This document shows positions 37,110-47,749 of a stretch of 64,000 bases of DNA, piece after piece. Every line of letters starts with the position of its first letter. Positions within the stretch are counted from its first letter, which is position 1. The notes under the pieces were generated by a model. The model was not told the origin of the DNA and did no database searches. It saw only the letters and a list, made by a program, of their open reading frames with translations. The stretch is from NCBI RefSeq assembly GCF_003265705.1, contig NW_020312902.1, positions 16,432,970 to 16,496,969 of the forward strand, written 5' to 3'. The DNA comes from Callorhinus ursinus (lineage: Eukaryota > Chordata > Mammalia > Carnivora > Otariidae). The position numbers were made by a program, and so were the translations under genes.

Positions 37110-37460
37110 TGCTGAACTTTCCCTACCATTCACTGGGAAGGCTGAAAAGCCCTCAGCTAATTGCGTTGGGCTGAAAATTACCACTTCCCTGGTTCCCCTG
37201 CTGCTGAGGACATTTGTGTCACTGCTGTATTTAGGGGGAACAAAGGCCCCCTGTGGGGAGAGCCCAGGTACGAGTGTGGGATGGGGGGAATAATTGCAGT
37301 CTCTCCAGGTGAAAGCCCCTGTTAAACTTCAGTAAGTCAGTTAGGCTTCGGGGGAGGGAGGGCAGAGACCCCCATGATAAACTGTTCCCACCGAGCAATT
37401 AAAGAAAATCATCTTAGCTTTGAGGAGAGAAACTGCTTATTAGAAATTTTGTGGGTCCCC
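37110..37460. promoter_or_regulatory. Candidate enhancer, homeodomain and SOX-like sites
   Basis: Unique sequence with GCTAATTGCG at 37156, GAAAATTACC at 37173, GAACAAAGG at 37238, AATAATTGCAG at 37289, GCAATTAAAG at 37395 and GCTTATTAGAAATTTT at 37435. Homeodomain cores recur over 300 bases and the block has no repeat signature. It sits near the right end of the 15-kb SINE-free stretch. Confidence 0.45.
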
Positions 37461-37774
37461 CCCTTCCCTACCCCTGCCCCTCCCTTGGGATGAAACAACA
37501 AAACGCCTTCCTCAATAGAAGTGTTTCTCCTCCTACTACTCATTGTGTGGCCTGAAAGCACTTACCGTGCAGGAGGGCAGAGGGAGGGACGGAGACAGGC
37601 CGAAGGGGGCAGAAAATGGCAGGGGCTTAACACCTGGGCTGACTAAACATCACAACTGCCCAGTAAGACTGGGTAGAGTCTCCTGTGGGCACGGTGCTTA
37701 CACAGGTCGTGTGGCAGGGTATCTATGGATGGGACGTGAGTGTGTCCACTGACCTGCTGTCCCGTCTTCATCAG

Positions 37775-37798
37775 GAGTGGAAACATCAAGCTGTGGCG
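37775..37798 (+). other. Candidate 24-base microexon (speculative)
   Basis: A TCAG acceptor-like site and a GTGGGT donor-like site enclose 24 bases. Spliced between the exons at 14016 and 54773 they would read R-S-G-N-I-K-L-W in frame, close to a WD40 strand-d motif. The donor is weak, the pyrimidine tract is modest and a GT-rich repeat follows. An eight-residue insert at that place would disturb the propeller. Most likely a coincidence; recorded because the phase fits on both sides. Confidence 0.12.
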
Positions 37799-37890
37799 GT
37801 GGGTGTGTGTGTGTGATTATGTGTGTGGCACCCTGGCTGCCGCCTTACCGAAGGGAGCAAACACAGGCTGTGTGTGTGTGTGTGTGTGCG
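37799..37890. repeat. GT-rich simple repeats
   Basis: Short (GT)n runs at 37802-37815 and 37869-37888 separated by unique sequence. Confidence 0.85.
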
Positions 37891-39157
37891 CATTTACATG
37901 TGTCTTCTCAGCAGAGGGTGGCAAGGCTAAGACAACCCAGCTGGGCCTGCACCTCTTCCCAAGGCTGTGACTGGGCCCATGTTCTCTCTCCTCCCAGGAG
38001 CCAAATACCAGCACCTGGGAGGTGAGCCATGACATAGCTTTCCACCTCGGACAGTCAGCTGCTGAGGGCTGAATGGCCAGCAGCCACCTACTGGCCCTGG
38101 GCTAGGAATGGGCTGGAGGGGAGTGATGGACGGACATGCTAATCTCCATAGTGTTCTGCCCCACATTGCTCGGGTCGGGGTGAGGTGTGGAGACTCAGCA
38201 GGAAAGAAATCAGCGGCCCGGCATGTACTTTCTCAGTATCTAACTTGGCTAATAGAGCATATGGTAGGAGTCTCCAGTTGGCAACCCCCCCACCCCCAAT
38301 TTCTGATGGGAAACACAAGGTGATCTGATCTTATCTGGGGAGGACGGGAGGGAGGGAGGTAGACTTTTCTATCAGGAGTCTATCATTTGGTAATTTATAG
38401 GTGCGTATGCACGTGTGTACCCCCAGATCACAGGCAGCATAGGTACCACACCCTGCCCTGCCCCAAATCTTGGTACTTCAAGGGAGGGCCTGGTGGCACT
38501 GATGGTGGGCATGGCACCGAGTCAGGTACTGTCCTGGCCTCAGCGCTTCCCTGTGGCTCATGATTATTATTATTGGAACATTATTCCAATGTTCCAAAGA
38601 GGTGAAATTAAACATCGAGGGGTTGACTTTTCCCAGAAAACAAATATGCCAAGTTATTTGCCTACCAAGGGGCCTTAGGAGGTAGAATTTGGTGCCTACA
38701 GGCTGGCAGTGGGGAGGTGAGGGCTGTTGACAAAGTCCTGAGCCGGAGTGGGGAGGGGAGGCTTTAGGGAGAGCAGGGGCTGGTTGGAATTTGGGGGCTC
38801 AGGGAGGGTGTGGAATAGCTCAGAGAAACAGGAATGGGGGCGCCGTTCACTGTGACAGGCTTCACACAGTGGCTACCTGTAAGGACGTGGGTCTTCAGAG
38901 GAACATGTCACATTTTGTTTCAGATTTTTTTATACAGATAGACTAGGTAGACACGCATCAGCACATACACGTGTCTATTTACGGACTATATTGTGATGTA
39001 TTTATAGAGTTTTTATACGACGTATGATATCATTTGTTATTTTATGCTCCAGAATGTGGTTTTCCGTGAATGGGTCTTGGTTTCTTCCTACCTGGTTTCT
39101 GATTTATGACTTTAGGTGGCTTCCTGACCTAGGTCCAGATTCATTAAAAGGAACGAG

Positions 39158-39364
39158 CAGGGGTTACCTGGGTGGCTCAGTCGTTGAGCGTCTGCATTCG
39201 GCTCAGGTCATGATCTTAGCGTCCGGGGATCGAGTCCCACATCGGGCTCCCTGCTCGGCAGGAAGCCTGCTTCTCCCTCTCCCACTCCCCCTGCTTGTGT
39301 TCCCTCTCTCGCTGTGTCTCTCTCTGTCAAATAAATAAAATCTTAAAAACAAAACAAAACAAAA
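39158..39364 (+). mobile_element. SINEC
   Basis: Head TACCTGGGTGGCTCAGTCG, CT-rich middle, tail AAATAAATAAAATCTT then AAAAC repeats. AACGAG occurs at 39152 and 39365. It marks the right edge of the SINE-free stretch. Confidence 0.92.
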
Positions 39365-39417
39365 AACGAGTGGGTTTTTGGGGACTGTTTGAAGTATGTG
39401 TGGAGTTTGTTTTATTT

Positions 39418-39616
39418 GTTTTTTTTTTTTTTTTAAGATTTTATTTATTTGAGAGAGAGAACAAGCACACAAGCAGGGGGAGTGGCAGAGGGAGTTGGGA
39501 GAAACAGGCTCCCCCCTGAACAAGGAGCCCTATGTGGGGCTTGATCCCAGGACCCTGGGATCATGACCTGAGCTGAAGGCAGGTGCTTTTAACCGACTGA
39601 GCCACCCAGGCGCTCC
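39418..39616 (-). mobile_element. SINEC
   Basis: Minus-strand copy about 50 bases after the previous plus-strand one, so the two form an imperfect inverted pair. Ends GCCACCCAGGCGCTCC. Confidence 0.92.
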
Positions 39617-40193
39617 TCTGCTTTTTGTTTTTTAAGAAAAAGTTGTACCTGCAATATGTGGGTTTCCTGCTTGGTCCCTCCTGCATTTGGTGTGTCCCTT
39701 AGAGGGATCCAGCGGTGGAATATTTGAGTTTGCGCATATGGCCAGATCTGTTTTCCCCTTGCTTTGGGAGCTGTTAGTACTGAGTCAGGGTGGGAAGAGA
39801 GAAAAGGAGCTGTGACAAAGGGGTTGCTTGGGGTTACAAAGTTTTACTTTTGTGTGTGTATGTGTGTGTGTATTTTCAAATTTTTAATCTTGAAAACTCT
39901 CAAACACACACAAAGAGAACATAGAATCAACTTCCACATTCTCATCTCCATCTTACCAGGTGTTCTGTGTGCCTGTGTAATTCAGGTCTGATGGATGCTG
40001 GGACCCCCATCTTTAAATGAGCCATGCCCTCAGCGAGCTGATGCTCCAGGGATCCAGGTGCTGGCCCGGGAGAGGTGCCTTGTGGGTGCTGGCCAAACTT
40101 GTACTCAGTCTGTCAGGAAGGATCCAAGAGGCCAAATCTAAGATCATCCATTCAAAAGGATGATCAAGTCCTTCAAGCACATCTTTATTATCT

Positions 40194-40291
40194 ATTTTTT
40201 TTAAAGTAAGCTCTATGCCCAGTGTGGGGCTTGAACTCACCACCCCAAGATCAAAAGTCGCATGCTCTTTTCGACTGAACCAGCAAGACGC
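40194..40291 (-). mobile_element. SINEC, short form
   Basis: Inverted short-form element (TAAGCTCTATGCCCAGTGTG, then TTGAACTCACCACCC). Perfect target-site duplication CTTTATTATCT at 40183 and 40292. Confidence 0.9.
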
Positions 40292-40594
40292 CTTTATTAT
40301 CTGATCTTGTCCACCCTTTGTTGGGAGTGGGAGAGTAGACTTTTTCCTGGCCCTTTCCTTGGGCCTCAGGGTATGAGACCACTTCATCCCCTTTCGAAGT
40401 TACAGGCCAGCCTATGCTGTCCTGCCCTATCTGCTCTCGTGGTAGACACACCAGCTATTGACTTCATGGTTGTGGTGTCCTTAGGCAGGCCTCACGGTGT
40501 GCAGTAGGTGCCTGGCAAAGCCTGTTGTGCATCTGTCAGTGAGAAACAGTCAGATGGGGGAGAAGCTCTGCAGCTACTGAACAGAGGCTCTGTG

Positions 40595-40720
40595 GTGGTC
40601 AGGACACACTGGTTGTAAGTGACAGAAACCAAGTCCATATGAACTTAAAGCTGGGAATGTTTGGCTCATGAAATCCAAGGGTAAAGCTGAGCCACCAAGC
40701 CAAAGGAGGAGCACAAATAC
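40595..40720 (+). mobile_element. Old interspersed repeat, family not named
   Basis: TTGTAAGTGACAGAAACCAAG and TTTGGCTCATGAAATCC. It resembles 57410-57560, so both are copies of one ancient family I cannot name safely. Confidence 0.4.
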
Positions 40721-41229
40721 AGTGGGCTCGGGAGTGGCTGGACCCAGACAGAGGCCACAGTGCTGCCAGGACTTTATCCTTTTGGGGTGCTCATCTTTGT
40801 TTCTTCCTTGACCGCTGCACCTTTCTTTCCCCAGCTCACCAGCTTATTCTGGAGGCTACCAAGAGCCCCTGAGTTTGGCAGCTCATAGTTGAAGTCATGG
40901 AGAGTGACCGGCTTCCCCAAAATCCCAAGGCAGAGACTCGTTGGCCCAGCTTGGGTCAGCTGCCTACCCCTTGATCCATTAACTGTGGCCAAGGAGGAAG
41001 TCTCTCAGGAATCACTCATATGGAGGGAGATTGTAGGGCAGACAGAACAATTGGTGTCTATTTTCATAAAAGCCAAATTACTCCATGACATCTGGCCCCA
41101 AAGTGTCTATGTGAATGGCATTAGTATGTGGATGGTGACCAAGCTCAGAGCCTTGGCCACCAGCCCTCAAACCAAGAGTGTGGAGAGAACTGTTAAACTA
41201 TAGCCTCTTGCCTCCTCTTCCTCACTTTC

Positions 41230-41411
41230 ACATTTTTTAGAAAAAGATTTTATTTATTTGAGAGAGAGAGACACAGATAGTGAGCCAGGAGGAGAAGGAG
41301 AAGCAGGCTCCCTGCTGAGCAGGGAGCACGATGCGGGGCTTGATCCCAGAACCCCAGGATCATGACCCTAGCTGAAGGCAGACGCCTAACCGACTGAGCC
41401 TCCCAGGCGCC
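41230..41411 (-). mobile_element. SINEC
   Basis: CTCACTTT precedes it and recurs immediately after it at about 41413, a probable target-site duplication. Confidence 0.92.
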
Positions 41412-42891
41412 CCTCACTTTATTACTGATCTGCTGATGAGAGATTCCTCCTCTGTAAGCTGTTAATAGAGTCCTTAAAAAAACCTGCCGCTTTCCTAACA
41501 TGACCCGCACAGGGGAAAGGACCTGGCTGTGGATATGTGAGCTTAGATGAACAGTGAGTGGCCCAGCGTTGTGCCAGTGGGACAGAGAGAGTCTGGGATG
41601 ACAGACTCTGACCTGGCCAAGCCTCCTGCAGAGGGCAGTGACTAGCAGGAGGCCTGAATGATGCTCAAGGAGTCCAGTTTACCTTGCAGAATAGGATGGA
41701 AGACAGACTCCTGCCTCTCCTCTCCTGTGCCAGGGTCAGGAGGGCAGGAACAAAGTTCAGATCAGATTCCTGCTGCTGCTAACTCATCTGGAAATGAGGG
41801 GGATTCTTGGAACTTCGCCTTCCTGGAAAGCCCTGTAATGGAAGTCTGGCAGGAAAGGACTTCAGTTGACTTTTCTACCATCCCCCACTTCCCACTGCCC
41901 CCTGTAACGTAGGCCTCGGTCTGTGTGGCCAAAGCAAGAACTCTGGGGCCCTTTCCTCCCGTTAGAAGGAGCGGACACGAGGTACTGGTTGGGTTTGCAC
42001 ACCATGGTCTGCTGCTGGCCCTCCTCTACAATGGAGCCCTTCTTTCTCAAGGGAGAGGCTTCCCCTCCTGTGTACACAGACACCTCTCGTTGCTTCTTGT
42101 CATGGGCTGTACTTCTGAAGCCCTGCCGTGCATACTTCATGATGCATAGCAGGCCTTACTGGCTGGTCGGCCTCCACGACACCCCCTTCCCTCTCCTCAA
42201 CTCCCCACCTCCCCCCGCCAGCCTTCAGGGTGATGGTGGAACATGCCACAGCACTCAGACAAGGTTGAGGAGTGGAGAGCTTCTCCTCCCCTTCTCCCAG
42301 CTTGTTTGAATGAAAGGGAAGTAGTCCCGGGATGTGGATGGTGGCAGTGAATCCATAGGTCGACATTCACACCCTCTGCTTGCCTGTTTTTAGTTTGCTG
42401 GATGTCACCGTGGGACTCTTTTTCATTGGTGTGTCATTAGGGCTTCTTTTACTTTAACCCTTGCTAGAGTTACGAGGCCATTGGAGGAGGAAAGGCCACA
42501 CAGTCTTGTGGTGGGTCGTGTGTATGGGCTCTCCTGACCTTTGTTTCATCAGAAAGCACCTCTTTCTAGAAGGTCTTGATTGTGCTTTGATGCTTGTCAC
42601 ATGAAAATGACATTGGTGCTTCTCACATGGATGCTTATGGAATATTGAGAAGAAAAAGGAGAGCCAGGTCCATCTCTAGGGACTCCGTTGCTGGGCCTAA
42701 ATATGACAGCAGGTCACAGATGTAAGGCCTCAGGATCGTGGATCACACAGATTTTTCTTTGACCTGACGTCATGTCTCTTCTCTGTTGGTGTTATAAGTA
42801 CTCAATGCCCCTGCCCAAATCTGGATTAACTCTGAATTTCGAGGTCCCTCTGTGGTTTGTTAATGTGAGTATGTTTAGAAAGAATCAGATT

Positions 42892-43087
42892 ATATATATA
42901 TATTTTTAAGATTTTATTTATTTATTTGACAGATAGCGAGAGAGGGAACACAATCAGGGGGAGTGGGAGAGGGAGAAGCAGGCTTCCCACGGAGCAGGGA
43001 GCCCGATGTGGGGCTCAATCCCGGGACTCCGGGATCATGACCTGAGCCGAAGGCAGACGCTTAACGACTGAGCCACCCAGGCGCCCC
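42892..43087 (-). mobile_element. SINEC
   Basis: Perfect 12-base target-site duplication AAGAATCAGATT at 42880 and 43088. Confidence 0.95.
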
Positions 43088-43289
43088 AAGAATCAGATTT
43101 TAAAATAAACGTGTTGAGTTTATGTCCGGCTTGTCTGAGCAGTTCTCCAGGCGAGCTGTGCTCTCCTCTTTGTTTGTGAAGCCCCAGTTGATCCTAATGG
43201 TTCTCATCCTCCTACCTCGTGCCCCTCTTCAAATGCCAGCCACTCATGTTCATCAGTAAACCTGAAAAAACACCAGAACTTGTCTGGCC

Positions 43290-43480
43290 TCAGTGCAGAT
43301 AGTCAGGTGTTTTTCTAGGAGAGATCCTTAGAAGAGACTTACTGGATTGAGGAATGAGTGCATTTGAAAGTTTTTAGATGCTGCCAGTTGCCCTCCAGTT
43401 GAACAGTATCAGAATATATATACCCACAATGTACACAAGTACCCATTTCCTCTTAGACTTATCAGGACTGGGTAATTTCA
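43290..43480 (-). mobile_element. Old L1 fragment
   Basis: GAATGAGTGCATTTGAAAG, then CTGCCAGTTGCCCTCCAG fits the inverted L1 pattern; diverged. Confidence 0.45.
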
Positions 43481-43485
43481 GCTGG

Positions 43486-43896
43486 GTTTTTTTTTTTTAA
43501 GATTTAAAAAAATTTTTTTTAAAGATTTTATTTATTTATTTAAAGATAGTGACAGAGATCGTGAGAGAGAGCACAAGTGGGGAGGAGAGGGAGAAGCAGG
43601 CTCCCGCCGAACAGGGAGCCTTACGTGGGACTCAGTCCCAGGACCCCAGGATCATGACCTGAGCCGAAGGCAGACGCTTAACCGACTGAGCCGCCGAGGC
43701 ACCCCAAGATTTATTTATTTTAGAGAGAGAGTGTGTGCATGAATATGAGCGAGCGGAGGGGAGGGGCGGCGGGAGAAGCAGACTCCCTGCTGAGCAAGGA
43801 GTGAGACGTGGGGCTCCATCCCAGGACCCTGAGATCACAACCTGAGCTGAAACCAAGAGTCGGTCACTTAATTGACCGAGTCACCCAGGTGCCTCC
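43486..43896 (-). mobile_element. SINEC (outer copy of a nest)
   Basis: The tail end (T run plus AAGATTT, 43486-43505) is separated from the rest of the element (43706-43896) by a second SINEC. The GA-rich middle has TGTGTGCATGAATATGAGCG; the head ends CCCAGGTGCCTC. Confidence 0.88.
43506..43705 (-). mobile_element. SINEC (inner copy of a nest)
   Basis: Inserted in the tail of the outer copy, duplicating AAGATTT (43499 and 43706). Same orientation as its host. Confidence 0.9.
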
Positions 43897-43964
43897 AGTT
43901 TTGTTTTTAAGAAAATTTTTGCTTCTCTCATAGGTAAAAAAATGATCTAATTTTGGGAGTGGTT

Positions 43965-44470
43965 ATAGAAGTGTGATTATGAGCTGGACTTAAGCCCACC
44001 TGGCTGAGGTCAAGTCCTGAATCCTTCCATGTACTAGTTGTGTGACCTTGGTGAATTATGTAACCTCTCTATTCTTCAATTTCCTCATCTGTGAAAGCAG
44101 AATGACACTGGCAGTTAATACCTCATAATAACTTAAAAAAACTTTTTCTTATGGAAATTTCAAAATATATAGCAGTAGAATAATTGCCAATTCTTGGTCA
44201 ATCCTTCTGCTTCAGTACGCCCCACACACTATCCCTTCTGTAGTTTTGTGAAGCAAACATCGTATAAATAAACATTTTAGTGTGTATTCTGAAAGATGGT
44301 GATGCTTTAAAACTTTAAACTACCATACTGTTTTTATATCTGGAAAACTATCATCAAATACGTAGGAGTATCTTAAGGGTTAAATGAACTAATATACATA
44401 TATAATGAGCTTAGACCAGTGCCTGGCATGCAGTAAAATGCTCTAGAAGCGAATGTAGCCATTGTCACTG
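43965..44470 (+). mobile_element. MIR split by a later insertion
   Basis: First half TGTGTGACCTTGGTGAATTA and TTTCCTCATCTGTGAAAGC to about 44130; second half GGTTAAATGAACTAATATAC and CAGTGCCTGGCATGCAGTAA from about 44370. The middle is another old repeat. Confidence 0.75.
44130..44370. mobile_element. Old repeat inserted in a MIR
   Basis: CTTATGGAAATTTCAAAATA, then CCAATTCTTGGTCAATCC; L1 3'-end-like. It separates two halves of a plus-strand MIR. Confidence 0.4.
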
Positions 44471-44570
44471 TGGTCTAACTTGTAATTCTTTGATTACTAG
44501 GAGGTTTACATCATGTTCCTTGGCCATGTGTATTTTTTTTTTTATAAATTATTAAAAATTTTTGCTCATT

Positions 44571-44689
44571 GGGGCAGGGGCTCCCTGCTTGCTCAGCGGG
44601 AAGCCTGCTTCTCCCTCTCCTGCTCCCCCTGCTTGTGTTCCCTCTCTCACTGTCTCTATCAAGTGAAAAAATAAAATCTTTAAAATATA
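44571..44689 (+). mobile_element. SINEC, 5'-truncated
   Basis: Lacks the tRNA-like head; starts within the GGCTCCCTGCTTGCTCAGCG segment and keeps the CT-rich middle and tail. Perfect 12-base target-site duplication TTTTTGCTCATT at 44559 and 44690 shows it was truncated at insertion. Confidence 0.9.
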
Positions 44690-44744
44690 TTTTTGCTCAT
44701 TAATCTACCTTTTCCCCTTGTGACTTATAAGATTTCTTGATATG

Positions 44745-44924
44745 GGGGCGCCTGGGTGGCTCAGTCAGTTGGGTGTCTGCCTTCAGCTCAGGTCATGATC
44801 CCGGAGTCTCGGGATTGAACCCCACATCGGGCTCCTTGCTCATTAGGGAGTCTGCTTCTCCTTTTGCCCCTCACCCCGCCCACTCTCTCTCACTCTCAAA
44901 TAAGTAAATAAAATCTTTAAAAAA
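44745..44924 (+). mobile_element. SINEC, young-looking
   Basis: Perfect 16-base target-site duplication AAGATTTCTTGATATG at 44729 and 44925. Confidence 0.95.
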
Positions 44925-45105
44925 AAGATTTCTTGATATGTCCTGCATATGAACCTTTTGATTATTATATATATTTGGTAATTCCTTTCAGCCGACGTTG
45001 ATAGTGTCTTCTGTCATGTGGAAGTTTGGTTGTTTGGAGAAGAGTTCTGTTCTCTTTACCTTTATGGACTCAGAGTTCTGTTTCTCCTTAAGAATGTCTT
45101 TCCCA

Positions 45106-45294
45106 GGGGTGCCTGGGTGGCTCAGTCGATTAAGCCACTGCCTTCTGCTCAGGTCATGATCCTGGAGTCCCGGGATCGAGTCCCACATCTGGCTCCCTGC
45201 TCAGCAGGGAGTCTGCTTCTCCCTCTGACCCTCTTCCCTCTCGTGCTCTCTCTCTCTCTCTCAAATAAATAAATAAAATCTTAAAAAAAAAAAA
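45106..45294 (+). mobile_element. SINEC
   Basis: Target-site duplication AGAATGTCTTTCCCA (45091) and AGACTGTCTTTCCCA (45295). Inserted in L1-derived sequence. Confidence 0.95.
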
Positions 45295-45532
45295 AGACTG
45301 TCTTTCCCACTCCAAGATTGTAAAAGTATCTTCCTATATTTTCTTCTAATACTTTTATGGTCTTTCCTGTAGTTTTTGAAAAGTTTTCTCCCCTTAATCC
45401 AGCTGGAATTGAGGTCTGCTCTGAGGTAGTGCTCTAATTTTATTTTCTTTCCAAACGTGTATTTTGTGGTGTCTCTACCCTTTACTGATTGGTTCAGTCT
45501 GTCTTGACTGTCTTTAAAAGCCATGTTTGGGG

Positions 45533-45728
45533 AGGGGTGTGCCTGGGTGGCTCACTCAATTAAGCAACTGCCTTCAGCTCAGGTGATTCTCCCCCGGTCC
45601 TGGGTTCGAGCCCCATATCAGGCTCCCTGCTCTGCAGGGGAGCCTGCTTCTCCCTCTGCCTGCCCCTCCCCCTGCTTGTGCGTGCGCATGCTCTCTCTCA
45701 AAGAAATAAAATCTTAAAAAAAAAAAAA
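45533..45728 (+). mobile_element. SINEC
   Basis: Target-site duplication AAAAGCCATGTT and AAAAGCCACGTT. The head is slightly diverged (GGTGATTCTCCCCCGG). Confidence 0.93.
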
Positions 45729-45878
45729 AAAGCCACGTTAAGGATTTACTAATTCCTTACAAATGCATGGGTATAACTTTGGATTCTTACCCTAATCCAT
45801 TGACCTATTTGTTCCAGCATGAACATCATACTGCAGCATTAGAGTATGTCTGATATCTGGTAGAATAACTTCTTTCTT

Positions 45879-46040
45879 GGGCGCCTGGCTGGCTCAGTGG
45901 AGTATGTGACTCTTGATCTCAGAGTTGTGAGTTCAAGCCCCACACTGGGAATAGAGATTACTTAAAAATATTTTTTTTTAAGATTTATTTATTTTAGAGA
46001 GAGAGTGAGTGTGTGCAGGACTGGTGGAGGGGCGGGGGGG

Positions 46041-46075
<35 letters not shown>

Positions 46076-46222
46076 CTCAGGTAGAGAGATTCCACTAAGC
46101 GCAGAGACTGAGGCAGGCCTTGATCCAGCAACCGTGAGGTCATGACCTGAGCCGAAGACACCCAACCAACTGAGCCACCAGGTGCCCCCAAAATAAAATC
46201 TTAAAAAAACAAAACAAAACAA
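45879..46222 (+). mobile_element. SINEC, short form (outer copy of a nest)
   Basis: Short-form head and body (45879-45970, GAGTTCAAGCCCCAC then GATTACTTAAAAATA) resumes at 46190 as AAAATAAAATCTTAAAAAAA. It is split by a minus-strand SINEC. Confidence 0.87.
45971..46189 (-). mobile_element. SINEC (inner copy of a nest)
   Basis: Inserted in the A-rich tail of a plus-strand short SINE, in the opposite direction, with AAAATA on both sides (45965 and 46190). It contains a (GA) run at about 46045-46074. Confidence 0.9.
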
Positions 46223-46240
46223 ACAACCAGAAACACAAAC

Positions 46241-46319
46241 CTTCACTGGAACATAGTGCCATTTCTTCCTCTTGGGATCGAGTGGAACAGTTCTTGTGTT
46301 TAGAGGCCATGCAGGTGGA
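46241..46319 (+). repeat. 79-base direct duplication, copy 1 (attached to a SINE)
   Basis: This segment, from CTTCACTGGAACATAG to AGGCCATGCAGGTGGA, is repeated at 47331-47409 with only three differences, all transitions. It starts shortly after the A-rich end of a plus-strand SINE and ends next to L1-derived sequence. The heptamer CTTCTTT lies both before the SINE (45869) and after this copy (46323), so SINE plus copy may have inserted as one piece. Confidence 0.85.
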
Positions 46320-46727
46320 CCCCTTCTTTAAAAAATATTTCTTGATTATTCTTGTGCATTTCCATTTCCAGATGAATTTTAGAATCAATTAAGTAAAAAA
46401 TCTTGTTTGGATGGGATTGTATTGAATTGATTGATTAATTAAGGAAGAAGTGACAGTTTTATTTTATTTGTTTTTGAGAAGTGACAGTTTTAGATCTTGA
46501 GACTTCCTATCCAGGAACATGGTATATCTTTCTACATATTCAGCAATTCTGTGACCTTCAGTAAAGCTTTACAGTTTGTTTTGTTTTATTTTTTTTAAGA
46601 TGTGCCTGTCTTGTTTTCTGTTGGTGGTTTAGGGTTTTTGTTAGGTTTATTCTTGGCTATTGTACAACTTTTAAATTCTTTTTTTGTGAATGAATTTCTC
46701 GTTACATTTTGGTTGGTGATTGCTGGT

Positions 46728-47165
46728 GTAAGTAATAGCTAACGTCTGGGCACCTGGATGGCTCAGTTGGTTAAGCGACTGCTTTCGGCTCGGGTCGTGA
46801 TCCTGGAGTCCTGGGATTGAGTCCTGCATCCGGCTCCCTGCTCGGCAGGGAGTCTGCTTCTCCCTCTGACCCTCTTCCCTCTCGTGGTCTCTATCTCTCA
46901 TTCTCTCTCTCTCTCAAATAAATAAATAAAATCTTTAAAAAATAATAATAGCTAATGTCTGCAGGTATTTGCTGTGTACCACACACCAAAGTAGCCTATC
47001 TCGTATCATTTTTACAACAAGCACATGCCTAAGCTATATTATTCTCTCTCACAGATAAAGAAGCTGGTTATCAGAGAAGTTAAATACCTTGTCCAAGTTC
47101 ATGTACTTATTAACTGGTAGAGCCAGGAGCCCCGAGGCTGTGTGCACAGCATGCTAACCCTGCTA
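46728..47165 (-). mobile_element. MIR split by a SINEC
   Basis: Start TAATAGCTAA (46733) and main part 46946-47165 with TCTCACAGATAAAGAAGC and TTGTCCAAGTTCATGTAC; the plus-strand SINEC at 46748 separates them. Confidence 0.7.
46748..46945 (+). mobile_element. SINEC
   Basis: Target-site duplication TAATAGCTAACGTCT (46733) and TAATAGCTAATGTCT (46946). Inserted at the end of a MIR. Confidence 0.95.
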
Positions 47166-47330
47166 TTCACTATAATAGTTTATTAGTTCAGTTTTGGATC
47201 TTCTCAGTAGGCAATTATATTGTCTGCAAATAATGACCATCTTGATCTCGTGCCATGCCTCTTATCGGGCACACAGTTGTGTGAGTCTCACGTCATCATT
47301 TCCCAGTCAGTCCGACCCAGCCAGCTTGGG

Positions 47331-47409
47331 CTTCACTGGAACATAGTGCCATTTCTTCCTCTTGGGATTGGGTGGAGCAGTTCTTGTGTTTAGAGGCCAT
47401 GCAGGTGGA
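47331..47409 (+). repeat. 79-base direct duplication, copy 2 (probable parent)
   Basis: Matches 46241-46319 with three transitions. Here the segment runs smoothly into unique sequence on both sides, so it is probably the source copy. It is 1,090 bases downstream of copy 1, in the same orientation. Confidence 0.8.
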
Positions 47410-47555
47410 AAATAGAGCATAGAAGCCCTTCTCTGTGCAGCCCCCGACACATCTTGTTTAATTCGTAGATCGTACAGTGACTTCTTGTTTTTGGTGTCCT
47501 TAATTTTTCCTGTTACTCTGTCCTTCCACTGTAACAGGTTTCTGAGTTCCTAATT

Positions 47556-47749
47556 TTTTTTTTTAAGATTTTATTTATTTATTTGAGAGAGAGAATGAGA
47601 GATAGAGAGCATGAGAGGGAAGAGGGTCAGAGGGAGAAGCAGACTCCCTGCTGAGCAGGGAGCCCGATGTGGGACTCGATCCTCGGACTCCAGGATCATG
47701 ACCTGAGCTGAAGGCAGTTGCTTAACCAACTGAGCCACCCAGGCGCCCC
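47556..47749 (-). mobile_element. SINEC
   Basis: Perfect target-site duplication CTGAGTTCCTAATT at 47542 and 47750. Confidence 0.95.

Larger units (their letters stand above)
44480..46730 (-). mobile_element. Old L1 block split by SINEs
   Basis: Inverted L1 sequence between SINE insertions: TCAGCCGACGTTGATAGTG, AATGTCTTTCCCACTCC, CCATTGACCTATTTGTTCC, TTCTTGTGCATTTCCATTTC and GGTTTATTCTTGGCTATTG, in the order expected of ORF2 read backwards. At least six SINEC insertions interrupt it. No open frame remains. Confidence 0.6.

Noticed and set aside
44745..44924. tRNA gene suggested by the SINE head
   Set aside because: tRNA-like A and B boxes belong to the SINEC head. The cloverleaf is degenerate and followed by the SINE body, here and in all other copies.
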